A stretch of 64,000 nucleotides of DNA from Achromobacter animicus (GTDB lineage Bacteria > Pseudomonadota > Gammaproteobacteria > Burkholderiales > Burkholderiaceae_B), in assembly GCF_902859585.1 (NCBI RefSeq), contig NZ_CADIJM010000002.1, positions 310,001 to 374,000 of the forward strand. Direction: 5' to 3'. Positions 25,765-35,600 of this stretch are shown here, in pieces. Numbering within the stretch: position 1 is the stretch's first letter; every line of letters begins with the position of its first letter. Both the position numbers and the translations under genes were made by a program. The notes under the pieces were generated by a model that was not told where the DNA came from, ran no database searches, and saw only the letters and a list, made by a program, of their open reading frames with translations.

Positions 25765-26760
25765 TCAGACCCCGGAAGGCGGCGCCTTTTTGGTCCTTCT
25801 GCCCAGCACCTTCACCCCCGCTGGCACCGGCTTGTCGTGGATAACGTCCCGGATGTACTGCAGGAACAGCTCGGAACTTGCCGACAGCGACCGCAAGCGT
25901 CGCGTGATCAGACAGACCTCGCGCGACAACCGGGGCGAACTCAGTTCCCGGAACACGAACGGCCCCGGCTCGCTCCCTAGCGTCTGCGGCGGCGCGATGG
26001 AGCTTGCCGCAAGCGCCGGCAGGATCGAATATCGCCCGCCGCCACGCAGCACGGCGTGCAGCGACGACGTGCGCGACACCTCATCGTGCTGCTGCTCGAA
26101 GAACCCCGGCTTGCCGGCGTGTGCGCGCAGGAACGCGCCGATGCCGGTGTCTTCGGTAAACCCCACGTATTGCGCCGGATCCAGGTCGGCCCACTTCAAT
26201 GGCTTTGCGCCTTGCGCGTACGGATACGACGCGGCGCAGATCACGCCGTAGCGGTCCTCGAACAGCGGCGTATAAACCAACTCTTCCAAACCATGATGCG
26301 AGGTCGAAATCGCAAAGTCGATGTCGCCGTTGGCGATCATTTTCTCGACCAGTTCCGAGCCGGCGTCGTGCAGTGAAAACGTGATCTTGGGATAGGCCTG
26401 GCGAAAGGCCGCGATGGCGTCGCCCAGAAAGTAGTTGGTGACCGACGCCACCACCGCGATCCGCACGTGTCCCTGGCGGCCCTGCGACAACGCCTCCAGG
26501 TCGCTCAGTGCGCCGTCGAACTGGCTGAGGATGCGCTCGGCCTCCGCCTTGAAGCGGGCGGCCTCCGGCGTCATCGCCACGCGGCGCGTACTGCGGTCGA
26601 ACAGTTTGACGCCCACGGCGTCTTCAAATTGCTGGATGGTCGCGGTCAGCGATGACTGCGTCAGAAAGAGCTGCGACGCCGCCACGGTGAACGAGCCGGT
26701 GTTGGCCACCGCCACGAAACTGCGGAAGTGCCGCAGGGTGATGCTGCGCTTGGTCGACAT
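25765..26760 (-). CDS. LysR-family transcriptional regulator
   Basis: A 331-residue LysR regulator: LRHFRSFVAVANTGSFTVAA, then LFLTQSSLTATIQQFEDAVG and LFDRSTRRVAMTPEAA form the HTH region, and RIAVVASVTNYFLGDAIAAF opens the effector domain. A basic C-terminal tail (GRRTKKAPPSGV) is longer than usual. It converges on the deacylase gene and diverges from the leader ORF and 2-hydroxyacid dehydrogenase at 26904-27940, which is its most likely target. Confidence 0.87.
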   Translation of the reverse strand: MSTKRSITLRHFRSFVAVANTGSFTVAASQLFLTQSSLTATIQQFEDAVGVKLFDRSTRRVAMTPEAARFKAEAERILSQFDGALSDLEALSQGRQGHVRIAVVASVTNYFLGDAIAAFRQAYPKITFSLHDAGSELVEKMIANGDIDFAISTSHHGLEELVYTPLFEDRYGVICAASYPYAQGAKPLKWADLDPAQYVGFTEDTGIGAFLRAHAGKPGFFEQQHDEVSRTSSLHAVLRGGGRYSILPALAASSIAPPQTLGSEPGPFVFRELSSPRLSREVCLITRRLRSLSASSELFLQYIRDVIHDKPVPAGVKVLGRRTKKAPPSGV

Positions 26761-26903
26761 GCTTCGCCACCGCTCTATATATTGGCAAAAACGAATAATA
26801 AGTAAAAACCAACAATTTGTAGTGAAGAAAAGCGCGCTCTAGAATTCTCCTCGACTCGGCGTCCCGTGCCGCCGTCATCGCGTGTAAGAGGGAGCAACCT
26901 GAG

Positions 26904-26966
26904 ATGAGCAGTGCAGATGTATCGCAGACCGCATCCTGCTTTTCGCGCGTGGGCTGCCGCCCATGA
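26904..26966 (+). CDS. 20-codon leader ORF coupled to the next gene
   Basis: MSSADVSQTASCFSRVGCRP is encoded between the LysR gene and the 2-hydroxyacid dehydrogenase gene. An AGAGGGAG ribosome binding site precedes its ATG, and its TGA overlaps the ATG of the next gene (ATGA at 26963-26966). The dehydrogenase ATG has no obvious site of its own, so its translation may depend on this short ORF. It may be a leader peptide or the remnant of a longer gene. Confidence 0.5.
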   Translation: MSSADVSQTASCFSRVGCRP

Positions 26967-27940
26967 CCACACCACAACAACCGCTGCGGATCCTCATGTC
27001 CGAACCGACGCTAAGCCGCATCGGCAGCGAGATCGCGCAGGCGTTGGATGGACGCGCGTTCGAACCCGTCATCGCGGCGCGGACGCAGGGCAACGCGCCC
27101 GCCGGTGCCGACGTCGCTTTCATCTCGCGAGATGTGACCGGCCTGTCGACCAAGCATCGCGTCCTGGAACCGCTTGAAGCCTTCTACGTCTCGCTGCGTC
27201 AATCGCCGAAGCTGGCCTGGGTGCACGTGCACTCGGCGGGCGCGGACCGGCCGATCTTTGGCGAACTGAAATCCCGCGGCGTGCGTGTCACCACCTCGTC
27301 CGGCGCCAACGCGCAGGTGGTGGCGCAGACCGCGCTGGCCGGGATTCTGGCGCTGGCGCGCGAGTTTCCGCGCCTGTTCGACGCCCAGCGTGCCCAAACC
27401 TGGACGCCGCTGATCGGTGACCGGATGCCGCGCGATCTGCCTGGGCAGACCGCCGTGATCGTGGGATGGGGCCCGATCGGCCGCGCGCTGGGCGGGTATC
27501 TGCGGATGCTGGGACTGAACGTCATCGCCATGCGCAGCGCGGCCGCGCCGCCCGCGGACGGCGTGGAAACCTACGCCTTTGAAGATCTGCCGCACATTGC
27601 GGGCCGCGCCGACTGGCTGGTGCTGGCGTGCCCCTTGAGCGACCGCACGCGCGGCCTGGTGAACGCCCGCGTGCTGGCCGCCATGGCGCCGCACGCCCGG
27701 CTCATCAACGTCGCACGGGGCGAAGTCGTTGCCGAAGCCGACCTGATCAAGGCACTACGCACCAACGCGCTGGCTGGCGCCTTTCTGGATGTCTTCGAAC
27801 ACGAGCCGCTGGACGCCGCGTCGCCGCTCTGGACGCTGCCAAACGTGATCGCCACGCCGCATTCGGCAGGGCACTCCGACGGCAACGAGGCGCGCGTGGA
27901 CCGCATCTTCCTCGATTACCTGCGCGGCTGGCGGCAATGA
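26963..27940 (+). CDS. D-2-hydroxyacid dehydrogenase
   Basis: A 325-residue member of the D-isomer 2-hydroxyacid dehydrogenase family. The NAD-binding motif is VIVGWGPIGRALGGYLRMLG, where the usual second Gly position is kept. The catalytic Arg is in LINVARGEVVAEADL, the Glu in DVFEHEPLD and the His in ATPHSAGHSDGN. Substrate contact region VHVHSAGADRP is also family-like. A second ATG (26996) would shorten it by 11 residues. It is divergent from a LysR gene and converges on another. Confidence 0.87.
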   Translation: MTTPQQPLRILMSEPTLSRIGSEIAQALDGRAFEPVIAARTQGNAPAGADVAFISRDVTGLSTKHRVLEPLEAFYVSLRQSPKLAWVHVHSAGADRPIFGELKSRGVRVTTSSGANAQVVAQTALAGILALAREFPRLFDAQRAQTWTPLIGDRMPRDLPGQTAVIVGWGPIGRALGGYLRMLGLNVIAMRSAAAPPADGVETYAFEDLPHIAGRADWLVLACPLSDRTRGLVNARVLAAMAPHARLINVARGEVVAEADLIKALRTNALAGAFLDVFEHEPLDAASPLWTLPNVIATPHSAGHSDGNEARVDRIFLDYLRGWRQ

Positions 27941-28013
27941 TGCCGCCCGCGATGCCCGCGACTTTCGGGAACCTTCATGCTCCAGACCGCCGCGCGCATC
28001 CAGCGCGGACCGT

Positions 28014-29012
28014 CTACGCGGCCGCCACGCAATACGGGCAATCGGTCGCGCACGCTTGTCCGTTGGCAGGTTTGCCAAGATCTGGCTTTCCTGGCGCTTG
28101 CCCCGCAGGGTCCGTGCCGCCGCCATGAAAGCACTCATGCGCCAGCCACTGGCTCAGCCGCTCGTAGCTTTCCATGTTGCTGCGCCAGTTCGGCGCGCAA
28201 AGATAATAGCCAAGCGGGCTTTCAAAGGTGCGATCGAATATGTCGACCAGCTGCCCCGTGGCCAATTCCTTTTCGATCAGGCAGTGCGGCATCAGCGCCA
28301 CGCCAAAGCCGGACGACGCGGCCTGGATAATCATTGAAAACAGATTGAAGCCGGGGCCAAAACGGGCGCGGTCATAATCGCCCAGGTACGTCGAAAACCA
28401 ATATTCCCAGGACAGCGGAATTTCGATGTGCTGCAGCAGCGTGCACTGCTTGATGTCTTCCAGGCTGCTGATCGGATGCTGATCCAGGTATTCCCGCGAG
28501 CACACCAGGCGGGTTTCGCGGCCCGTCAGATACTTGGCGGCGCCGTCGTGCCAGTCGCCATAGCCGTACTGGATGGAGGCATCGAAATCCAGCTCGGTGC
28601 TTTTGTAATCCGCGACGCTGTAACGCACGAAATTGATGGAGATGTCCGGATTGACCTCGCGGAACGTCTTCAGACGCGGAAACAGCCATTGCGCCGCAAA
28701 CGTGGGCGCGGCCGAGACATTCAGGGATTTTGCCGACTGCTGCGTCGCCATGACCTGCGACGTGGCGCTTTCCAGCGTATGCAACGCCGGCCGGATCAGG
28801 CTGAGGTAGGTGGCGCCCATGCGCGTGAGCTGCAACCCGTTCGTACCCCGAATGAACAGCGCGTGGCCAAGATAGCTTTCCAGCGTGGCGATATGCCGGC
28901 TGATGGCGCTTTGCGTGACGAACAGTTCCTTGCCCGCCTTCGAGAAAGACAGATGCCGTGCGGCCGCGGAAAACGCGTTCAATTCGGACAGGGTGGGGCA
29001 GCGGCGTCTCAT
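28014..29012 (-). CDS. LysR-family regulator, GcvA-like
   Basis: A 332-residue LysR protein. The DNA-binding part LSELNAFSAAARHLSFSKAG, ELFVTQSAISRHIATLE, and LFIRGTNGLQLTRMG is of the GcvA/AmpR type, and the effector domain starts NVSAAPTFAAQWLFPRLKTF, also typical of that branch. The C-terminal 35 residues are an unusual Cys- and Pro-rich tail. It is divergent from the amidohydrolase/MFS/GAF operon, with a perfect dyad between them (29020-29036). Confidence 0.88.
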   Translation of the reverse strand: MRRRCPTLSELNAFSAAARHLSFSKAGKELFVTQSAISRHIATLESYLGHALFIRGTNGLQLTRMGATYLSLIRPALHTLESATSQVMATQQSAKSLNVSAAPTFAAQWLFPRLKTFREVNPDISINFVRYSVADYKSTELDFDASIQYGYGDWHDGAAKYLTGRETRLVCSREYLDQHPISSLEDIKQCTLLQHIEIPLSWEYWFSTYLGDYDRARFGPGFNLFSMIIQAASSGFGVALMPHCLIEKELATGQLVDIFDRTFESPLGYYLCAPNWRSNMESYERLSQWLAHECFHGGGTDPAGQAPGKPDLGKPANGQACATDCPYCVAAA

Positions 29013-29019
29013 AGGGGGG

Positions 29020-29036
29020 TATGAGTAAAGCTCATA
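29020..29036. promoter_or_regulatory. perfect dyad with T-N11-A, candidate LysR box
   Basis: TATGAGTAAAGCTCATA is a 6-5-6 perfect inverted repeat and contains a T-N11-A core, as expected of LysR binding sites. It lies 8 bp before the LysR start and 122 bp before the divergent amidohydrolase start. Confidence 0.65.
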
Positions 29037-29158
29037 AGGCTCTTCAAATTTGTGTCGAACGCATAGGGGGAGACCCGGTATCGGACCCCGGAATTGTACC
29101 GGTAGAGTTCGGCATGCCCCGATTTCCCGGCGTTTTGAACTGTTTACGTGGTTGATTT

Positions 29159-30388
29159 ATGAATCCGGTTGTCATCAAGAATTGCAGGATCCTCAATACC
29201 CGAACCTTGGCCCTCGAAGCCGCTTCGACCGTGCTGGTCGAGGACGGGGTCATCACCCGCATCGCCGCCGACGCAACGGCGCCGGCGGATGCGCAGGTGG
29301 TGGACGCCAAGGGCATGACCTTGATGCCCGGCATGATCGACTGCCACGTGCACGTGGTGGCGTCGTCGTTCAACCTGGGCCGCGTCGCGGCCCTGCCCAA
29401 CGCGCTGGCGCTGCTGCGCGCGCTGCCCATCATGCAGGGCATGCTGGACCGCGGCTTCACCTCGGTGCGCGACGCCGGCGGCGCCGATTGGGCGCTGGCG
29501 CAGGCCGTGCTGGACGGCACCATCGACGGCCCGCGTCTCTTCTGCTCGGGCAAGGCCCTGTCGCAGACTGGCGGCCATGGCGACTTCCGCCAGCGCAACG
29601 ACGAACTGGATCCTTGCCCGTGCTCGGTCAAGATCGGCAACATCGGCCGCGTGGTCGACGGCGTCGACAACTGCCGCCTGGCCGTGCGCGAGGAAATCCT
29701 CAAGGGCGCCACGCAGATCAAGGTCATGGCGTCCGGCGGCGTGGCATCGCCCAACGATCCCATCCAGAACCTGGGCTTCTCCGAAGCCGAGCTGATCGCC
29801 ATTGTGGAAGAGGCCAGCAACGCCAACACCTACGTGATGGCCCACGCCTACACCCCGCGCGCCATCACGCGTGCCGTGCGCTGCGGCGTGCGCACCATCG
29901 AGCACGGCAACCTCGTCGACCGTGAGGCCGCCGAGGTCATGAAGGAACACGGCGCCTACATGGTGCCCACGCTGATCACCTACGAAGGTCTGGCCAACGA
30001 CGGCGAGCGCTACGGCTTGCCGCTGGACTCGGTCAAGAAGATCGCCACCGTGCGCACGCAGGGCCTGACCGCGCTGGAGATCCTGGACGACGTCGGCGTA
30101 AAGATGGGCTACGGCAGCGACCTGCTGGGCGAAACCCACTACATGCAGTCCGACGAACTGGTGCTGCGCAGCCGCGTGCTGGGCAACGCCAAGGTCATCC
30201 AGCAAGCCACGCTGATCGGCGCCGAGATCCTGAACCAGCAAGGCCTGCTGGGCGAAGTGTGCGAAGGCGCCTACGCCGATCTGCTGCTGATCGACGGCAA
30301 TCCGCTGGACGACATCGAACTGCTGACCAAGCCGGATTCGATCAAGCTCATCATGAACCGCGGCCTGCTGCACAAGAACGCCTGCTGA
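29159..30388 (+). CDS. amidohydrolase (imidazolonepropionase-like)
   Basis: A 409-residue metal-dependent amidohydrolase. The metal ligands fit the family: MPGMIDCHVHVV (HxH), the Lys region QIKVMASGGV, later His in YVMAHAYT and TIEHGN, and the Asp in MGYGSDLLGE. EGAYADLLLIDGNPLDDIE closes the beta-sandwich. Such enzymes cleave cyclic or linear amides, including dipeptides with C-terminal Pro or xenobiotic amides; the substrate is not evident. It begins an operon with an MFS carrier (50 bp on) and a GAF protein, divergent from a LysR gene. Confidence 0.87.
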   Translation: MNPVVIKNCRILNTRTLALEAASTVLVEDGVITRIAADATAPADAQVVDAKGMTLMPGMIDCHVHVVASSFNLGRVAALPNALALLRALPIMQGMLDRGFTSVRDAGGADWALAQAVLDGTIDGPRLFCSGKALSQTGGHGDFRQRNDELDPCPCSVKIGNIGRVVDGVDNCRLAVREEILKGATQIKVMASGGVASPNDPIQNLGFSEAELIAIVEEASNANTYVMAHAYTPRAITRAVRCGVRTIEHGNLVDREAAEVMKEHGAYMVPTLITYEGLANDGERYGLPLDSVKKIATVRTQGLTALEILDDVGVKMGYGSDLLGETHYMQSDELVLRSRVLGNAKVIQQATLIGAEILNQQGLLGEVCEGAYADLLLIDGNPLDDIELLTKPDSIKLIMNRGLLHKNAC

Positions 30389-30437
30389 CGTTCGACCGCT
30401 TCGTTCCCCTCTTCTTTACTCCGGAATTTCCCCCATC

Positions 30438-31793
30438 ATGTTTTCCGTATCCGACCGCCTGGAGCGGTTGCCCTTCAGCAGCTTTCATTTCCGGCTGCTG
30501 ATGATCGGCGGCCTCGGCCTGGCCTTTGAAGCTTTGGACGCTGGCATCATCGCCTTCATCATTCCCTCGCTGCGCACGCAGTGGGGCCTGACCACCGGCC
30601 AGATCGGCTGGATCGCCAGCAGCACCTATGTCGGCTTCCTGGTCGGGGCGCTGTTTTCCGGCATCCTGGGCGACCGCTACGGCCGCAAGAAGATCATGAT
30701 GTGGGCGCTGCTGCTGTTCTGCGTCGCCACGTTCTTCAACGCCTTTGCCCGCAACTATCACGAGTTCTACATCCTGCGCATGATTGCCGGCATCGGCATG
30801 GGCGCTGAAGGCGCCATCATCGCGCCGTACCTGGCCGAATTCGTCAGCAGCAAGTATCGCGGCCGCTTCACCGGCGCGCTGGCCGGCTTCTTCTCGTTCG
30901 GCTTCGTGATGTCCGCGTTGCTCGGCTATTTCATCGTGCCGATGAGCGACGACGGCTGGCGCTGGATCATGATCATCGCTTCTGTTCCCGTCGTGTTCCT
31001 GTTGTGGTGGCGCAAGTCGCTGTTTGAATCGCCGCGCTGGCTTGAACACACCGGCCAGACCGCGGAAGCCAACCGCATCTGCGAAGCCATCGAAGCCGAA
31101 GTCCTGAAGAGCACCGGCCGCCCGCTGCCCACGCCCGTTGCTACGCGCAAGGCCACTGCCACCGCCGCGCCGCAGCAGACCGCGATGGCCAAGCTGGCGC
31201 AGCTGTTCTCGAAGGAATACCTGGGCACGACCGTGCTGGTGTGGGTGTTCTGGATCACGGTGCTGTTCTGCTACTACGCCTTCCTGGTGTGGATTCCCAG
31301 CTTGCTGGTCGAACGCGGCTTCACCATCACCAAGAGCTTCTCGTACACCATCCTGATCTACCTGTCGCAGATTCCCGGCTACTTTTCGGCCGCGTATTTC
31401 AACGACAAGATCGGCCGCAAATACACCATCCTGGCCTACATGCTGCTGTCGTGCCTGTCCGCGCTGGGCTTGGCGCTGGCCAGCGGCGAGCAACAGATCA
31501 TCATGCTGAGCATGCTGCTGTCCTTCGGCATGAATGGCGTGATCGCCGGCCAGTACACGTACACCGCCGAGATCTATCCCACGTCGATCCGTGCGACCGG
31601 CATGGGCGCGGCGTCGGCCTTCGCCCGCATCGGCTCCATCGCTTCGCCGACCATCGTCGGCGTCGCGTACCCGGTCCTGGGCTTTGCCGGCGTATTCGCG
31701 ATGATGACCGCCATCCTGCTGGTCGGCGGCCTGGGCATCCTGTTCTACGGCAAGAACACGCGTGGCGTCGTGCTTGAGGAGATCAACGCATGA
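30438..31793 (+). CDS. MFS transporter (sugar/aromatic-acid porter type)
   Basis: A 451-residue MFS carrier with twelve predicted membrane segments and a central loop rich in Ala and Thr. The diagnostic loop GILGDRYGRKKIMMW follows TM2 and FNDKIGRKYTILAYM repeats it in the second half; RMIAGIGMGAEGAIIAPYLAEF and EIYPTSIRATGMGAASAFAR are also typical of the sugar/aromatic acid:H+ symporters. It probably imports the substrate of the adjacent amidohydrolase. Its stop overlaps the GAF gene start by 4 bp. Confidence 0.88.
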   Translation: MFSVSDRLERLPFSSFHFRLLMIGGLGLAFEALDAGIIAFIIPSLRTQWGLTTGQIGWIASSTYVGFLVGALFSGILGDRYGRKKIMMWALLLFCVATFFNAFARNYHEFYILRMIAGIGMGAEGAIIAPYLAEFVSSKYRGRFTGALAGFFSFGFVMSALLGYFIVPMSDDGWRWIMIIASVPVVFLLWWRKSLFESPRWLEHTGQTAEANRICEAIEAEVLKSTGRPLPTPVATRKATATAAPQQTAMAKLAQLFSKEYLGTTVLVWVFWITVLFCYYAFLVWIPSLLVERGFTITKSFSYTILIYLSQIPGYFSAAYFNDKIGRKYTILAYMLLSCLSALGLALASGEQQIIMLSMLLSFGMNGVIAGQYTYTAEIYPTSIRATGMGAASAFARIGSIASPTIVGVAYPVLGFAGVFAMMTAILLVGGLGILFYGKNTRGVVLEEINA

Positions 31794-32335
31794 CGAAGGC
31801 CTCCGCATTCCGGCCGCTGGCCGGGCACGCGCGCGATCTGGCGCTGGCGGCGGACCGGCGGGCGCAGTGGAGCGTGATCTCCGACCTGCTGCAAGCCTGC
31901 TTTGGCCACAAGCTGTTCACCGCGCTGCTGTACCTGCAGGACCACCGGCTGATGAAGCGCCTGCATACGTCGGACGAAAGCATCAGCCCGCTGGGCGGCT
32001 TCAAGGCCACCGGCAACGGCCCGTGGTCCCGGCTGGTGCTGGAAGAAGGGCGCTTGTATGTCGCCAGCAACGAAGACGACGTGCGCACCGTGTTTTCCGA
32101 GGCGCCGATGCTGATCGAGCGCGGGCTGCAATCGGCGTTCAACATTCCGGTGCGGCATGCGGGGCGGGTGATCGGCTCGCTGAACATGCTGGCCGCGCGT
32201 CACGCTTATGACGATATCGATCAGGATCTGGCGGCGGTGGTGGCTGGGTTGTGCGCGCCCGTGTTCATCGAAGCGATGCAGGACGCGGCGTCTGCGGCGG
32301 CCAATGTGGACCGCTCCGTGCTGGACAGCGTGTGA
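31790..32335 (+). CDS. GAF-domain protein
   Basis: A 181-residue protein formed by one GAF domain. HKLFTALLYLQDHRLMKRLH, the turn GPWSRLVLEEGRLYVA, and SAFNIPVRHAGRVIGSLNML fit the fold, which binds small molecules. It has no output domain, so it may be a sensor, or an enzyme in the manner of fRMsr, but the catalytic Cys residues of that enzyme are missing (only two Cys in all). It is the last gene of the amidohydrolase operon, overlapping the MFS stop (ATGA), and is followed by an intrinsic terminator. Confidence 0.8.
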   Translation: MTKASAFRPLAGHARDLALAADRRAQWSVISDLLQACFGHKLFTALLYLQDHRLMKRLHTSDESISPLGGFKATGNGPWSRLVLEEGRLYVASNEDDVRTVFSEAPMLIERGLQSAFNIPVRHAGRVIGSLNMLAARHAYDDIDQDLAAVVAGLCAPVFIEAMQDAASAAANVDRSVLDSV

Positions 32336-32379
32336 GACACGTTATTTGAGTATCCGTCCCGGTGCGGGACTGGGTTTGC

Positions 32380-32407
32380 GGGCCGCTTTTCGAAGCGGCC
32401 CTTTTTT
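32380..32407 (+). terminator. intrinsic terminator of the amidohydrolase operon
   Basis: GGGCCGCTT-TT-CGAAGCGGCCC followed by six T lies 45 bp after the GAF stop. Stem and T-run are those of a strong Rho-independent terminator. Confidence 0.9.
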
Positions 32408-32644
32408 CGTCCGGACACCGGGACGGCCCCGGTTTTGCACATTGTTTCGGGAACTGGTCTGAATTGTTGCGTGTTACCGCGTTTTTGCAAGAGGGGGAGC
32501 GAGCTTTAGAAGTCTTTCGATGTGCGAGCTTGCGGGGCGTCAAGAGAATGGTTGCTTTTTTTCGTGGCGGTTCTGCGGCGCTGCAATTGGCCGGCATCTG
32601 GCTTTTCGCATCTCCGAAGCCGCGCACGGGTTACGGAGCTTGCA

Positions 32645-35600
32645 ATGCACTTCCCCCTTTCCCCGGTTGTCGCGGCGATTCTCGCCGCCACGATCCCGGC
32701 CTTTCCCTTGATGGTGTTGGCGGCGCCGATATCTCCGATCCTCCTCGATGACCCAGAAGGCAACGTGACAGTGGTGGTGGTCCCCGGGTCGAGCATTACG
32801 GTCAGCACGGGAGATGCAATTCGTGTCAACCACGGCAATAGCGTGTCCGGCGCTGGTTTTACGCTGACCACCGAAGGAGACGGCCGGGGCGCGCATGCCT
32901 ACGGCGGCGGCAAGATCAGGATGGCGAGCAGCACGATCCAGACGCAAGCCGGCGCTGCATTGTCTGCGTCCCTGGAAGATAGCGCTATCCACGCCGACAT
33001 CTCCCTCCTATCCTCAGAGGCAACGACCGTGCTTGCGACCGATGCGGGCCGCATCGAACTGCTTGGCGGAGCCGTGTCGGGATCGGGCGGTTTCCTGGGG
33101 ACAGTCCGGGCTTCCGATGGGGGTGTCATCACGGCAAGTGACCTGGAGATCAAGAGCATTGATCTCAATGGCGTCAACAGCTATGGCGTGCGCGTCCAGT
33201 CAGGCGGGCGCGTCGAACTGTCCAACGTCATTGTGTCCAGCGTGGATGACATGGGCGCGGCGACCGGGGCGGACCTTTCGGTGCAAGAAGGCACGCTGTT
33301 GCTGACCGATAGCCAGGTCAAGGCAGGAAGCACGGAAAACGCCACGGCGGCAACCATGCATATCTCGCAAAACGCCATCGTCACCATTCAAGGAAGCACC
33401 ATTGAAGGCCAGATATCCGTTATCGACGGTTCCAGCCTGACCGTGACGGATACGGTGGTTGCTGGTCCGCATTCGGTGAGCTTCGGCGTGCTCTTGTATA
33501 ACGAGACGACGCAAACCGGTGTGTCTTCGGCGTCTTTGACGAACGTGACGATCGGCAGCGAAGCCGTCGCGTTCAACGAGGGCGTCACGGTGATGAACAA
33601 CCATGTGATGACCGGAAAGAACCTGGACATCCGTGCGGACTTGTATGCGATCCGAAGCCGCAATGGGGCGGTACAGATTGAAGGCGGGACCTTACGCGGA
33701 AGACGCGCCGGCCTGTATGCACACTCGATCGATGACACGGCGACGACAACGATCGACGCCGTGGGAACGCATATCCTGGCCGAAGCCATGAATGCGGTAG
33801 GCGTGAGTGCCAACCATCGCGGCACGCAAGTGACATTGGACGGGGTTACCGTGGACGTGTCCGGCAGCGCGGGCGCAGCGCTTCGGGCAACCGACGAGGC
33901 ACGCATCGACGCTGTCAATTCGCAGTTGAACGGGCAATCCACAGGCTCGATCGGCGTGCAGATGCTTGGAAACATCGGCGCCGGCGACACGACGGTTTCG
34001 CTGAGCGACACGCAAGTCATCATGACGGGCCAGAACGCAAACGGCGTGCAGAGCGTGCGCTACGAGCCGCAGGGCGCCAACTCGCTCGTATTGTCGAACG
34101 GCAGCAACCTCCAGACCCACGATGGTGTGGGGTTTCTCGTCAGGGGTGGAGACCACGACATCACCATTCAGAACGCCACCGTGGTGGCCCGAGCCGGCGG
34201 CGACGAAGCCAGCGGCATCCTGCTTAGAACGCAGGCGACCCCCAGCGCGGGAATCGTCCCCGGGCAACCGTACCAGACGCAACGCGTCACCCTGAACGCC
34301 ACAGGCGCGCTCATGACGGGCGACGTGTTGACCTCCGACAGCGGCCGCGTCGATATTGACCTGGCCAGCGGCAGTGAGTGGACCGGCGCGGTGCGCGCGG
34401 GGCAGGGTTCGGTGGACAGCGTCAAGTTAGACGCCAGCAGCGTTTGGAACATGCGCGGCGATTCGGCCGTCAAGACCCTGACCAACGCGGGTGTCGTGCA
34501 GTTCGTGTCTCCCGGTGCGCAATCTGGATTCAAGACGCTGACCGTGTCCGACTACATCGGCGGCGGCACCTTGGTCATGAATACCCACCTGGGCGACGAC
34601 ACGTCCCTGACCGACCGGCTCGTCGTGGACGGCGGCGCGGTCACGGGCACCACCGGGCTGCGTGTCTTGAATGCAGGCGGCGCAGGCGCGTTGACCACGC
34701 AAGGCATCCGGCTCGTGCAAGCCACCAACGGGGCCACCATTTCAGGCAATGCTTTTTATCTGGACGCGGACTCGACTGGCTATCGGCCTTCAACCATTAG
34801 CCTGGCGCTCAATGGCTACGACTATTTCCTGGTTCAGGGCGGCACGGGCGGCGTGGCGTCCGATTGGTATCTGACGTCAACGACGCCGCCCGGAAGTGGC
34901 GTTGAGACACCTCCTGGCAGCGGCATCGAAACGCCGCCTGGCAGCGGCATTGAAACGCCTCCCGGCAGCGGCACTGAAACGCCGCCGGGTGGTGGCGCCG
35001 AAACGCCTCCTGGCAGCGGCATTGAAACGCCGCCGGGTAGTGGCGCCGAAACGCCTCCTGGCAGCGGCACCGAAACGCCTCCTGGCAGTGGCACCGAAAC
35101 GCCGCCTGGCAGTGGGGGGACGACACCTCCCGGTAGTGGCGGCGGCGCCACCGGTCCTGCCCCGGGCACGCTGCAGAACGTTTCCCCGGAAAGCGGCGCG
35201 CACATCGGCAACCAGTTCGCAGCCACCCGCATGTTCGTACATCGCCTGGCGGATCGTAGCGTGGCGCAAACGTCGGCCGGCCAGTCTGCACCCGCCAGTG
35301 CGGCATCCCGGCAGTTGTGGGCACGTACCGAGGGCGCGCGCCATACCGGAATGGAACTTCAGCAAGGCCGGGTAAGCATCGATACCGACACCGCCATGCT
35401 GCAGTTGGGCGCCGACCTGTTGAGCACGCGCCTGGGTCAGCAAGGCGTCCTCAAGGCAGGCGTCATGGCCGGCGCGGGCGATGCACGCACGAACGCCACT
35501 TCCCAGCTCATCCACCCCGGTACCGGCATGGCGATGCGCGTTGACGCCCGCGGCAAGGTCACCGGGTATTCGGTGGGCGTCTATGCAACGGCTTACGCCG

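Noticed and set aside
34886-35149. CRISPR-like or non-coding tandem array
   Set aside because: The 24-bp units have no spacers and stay in frame inside the autotransporter gene.
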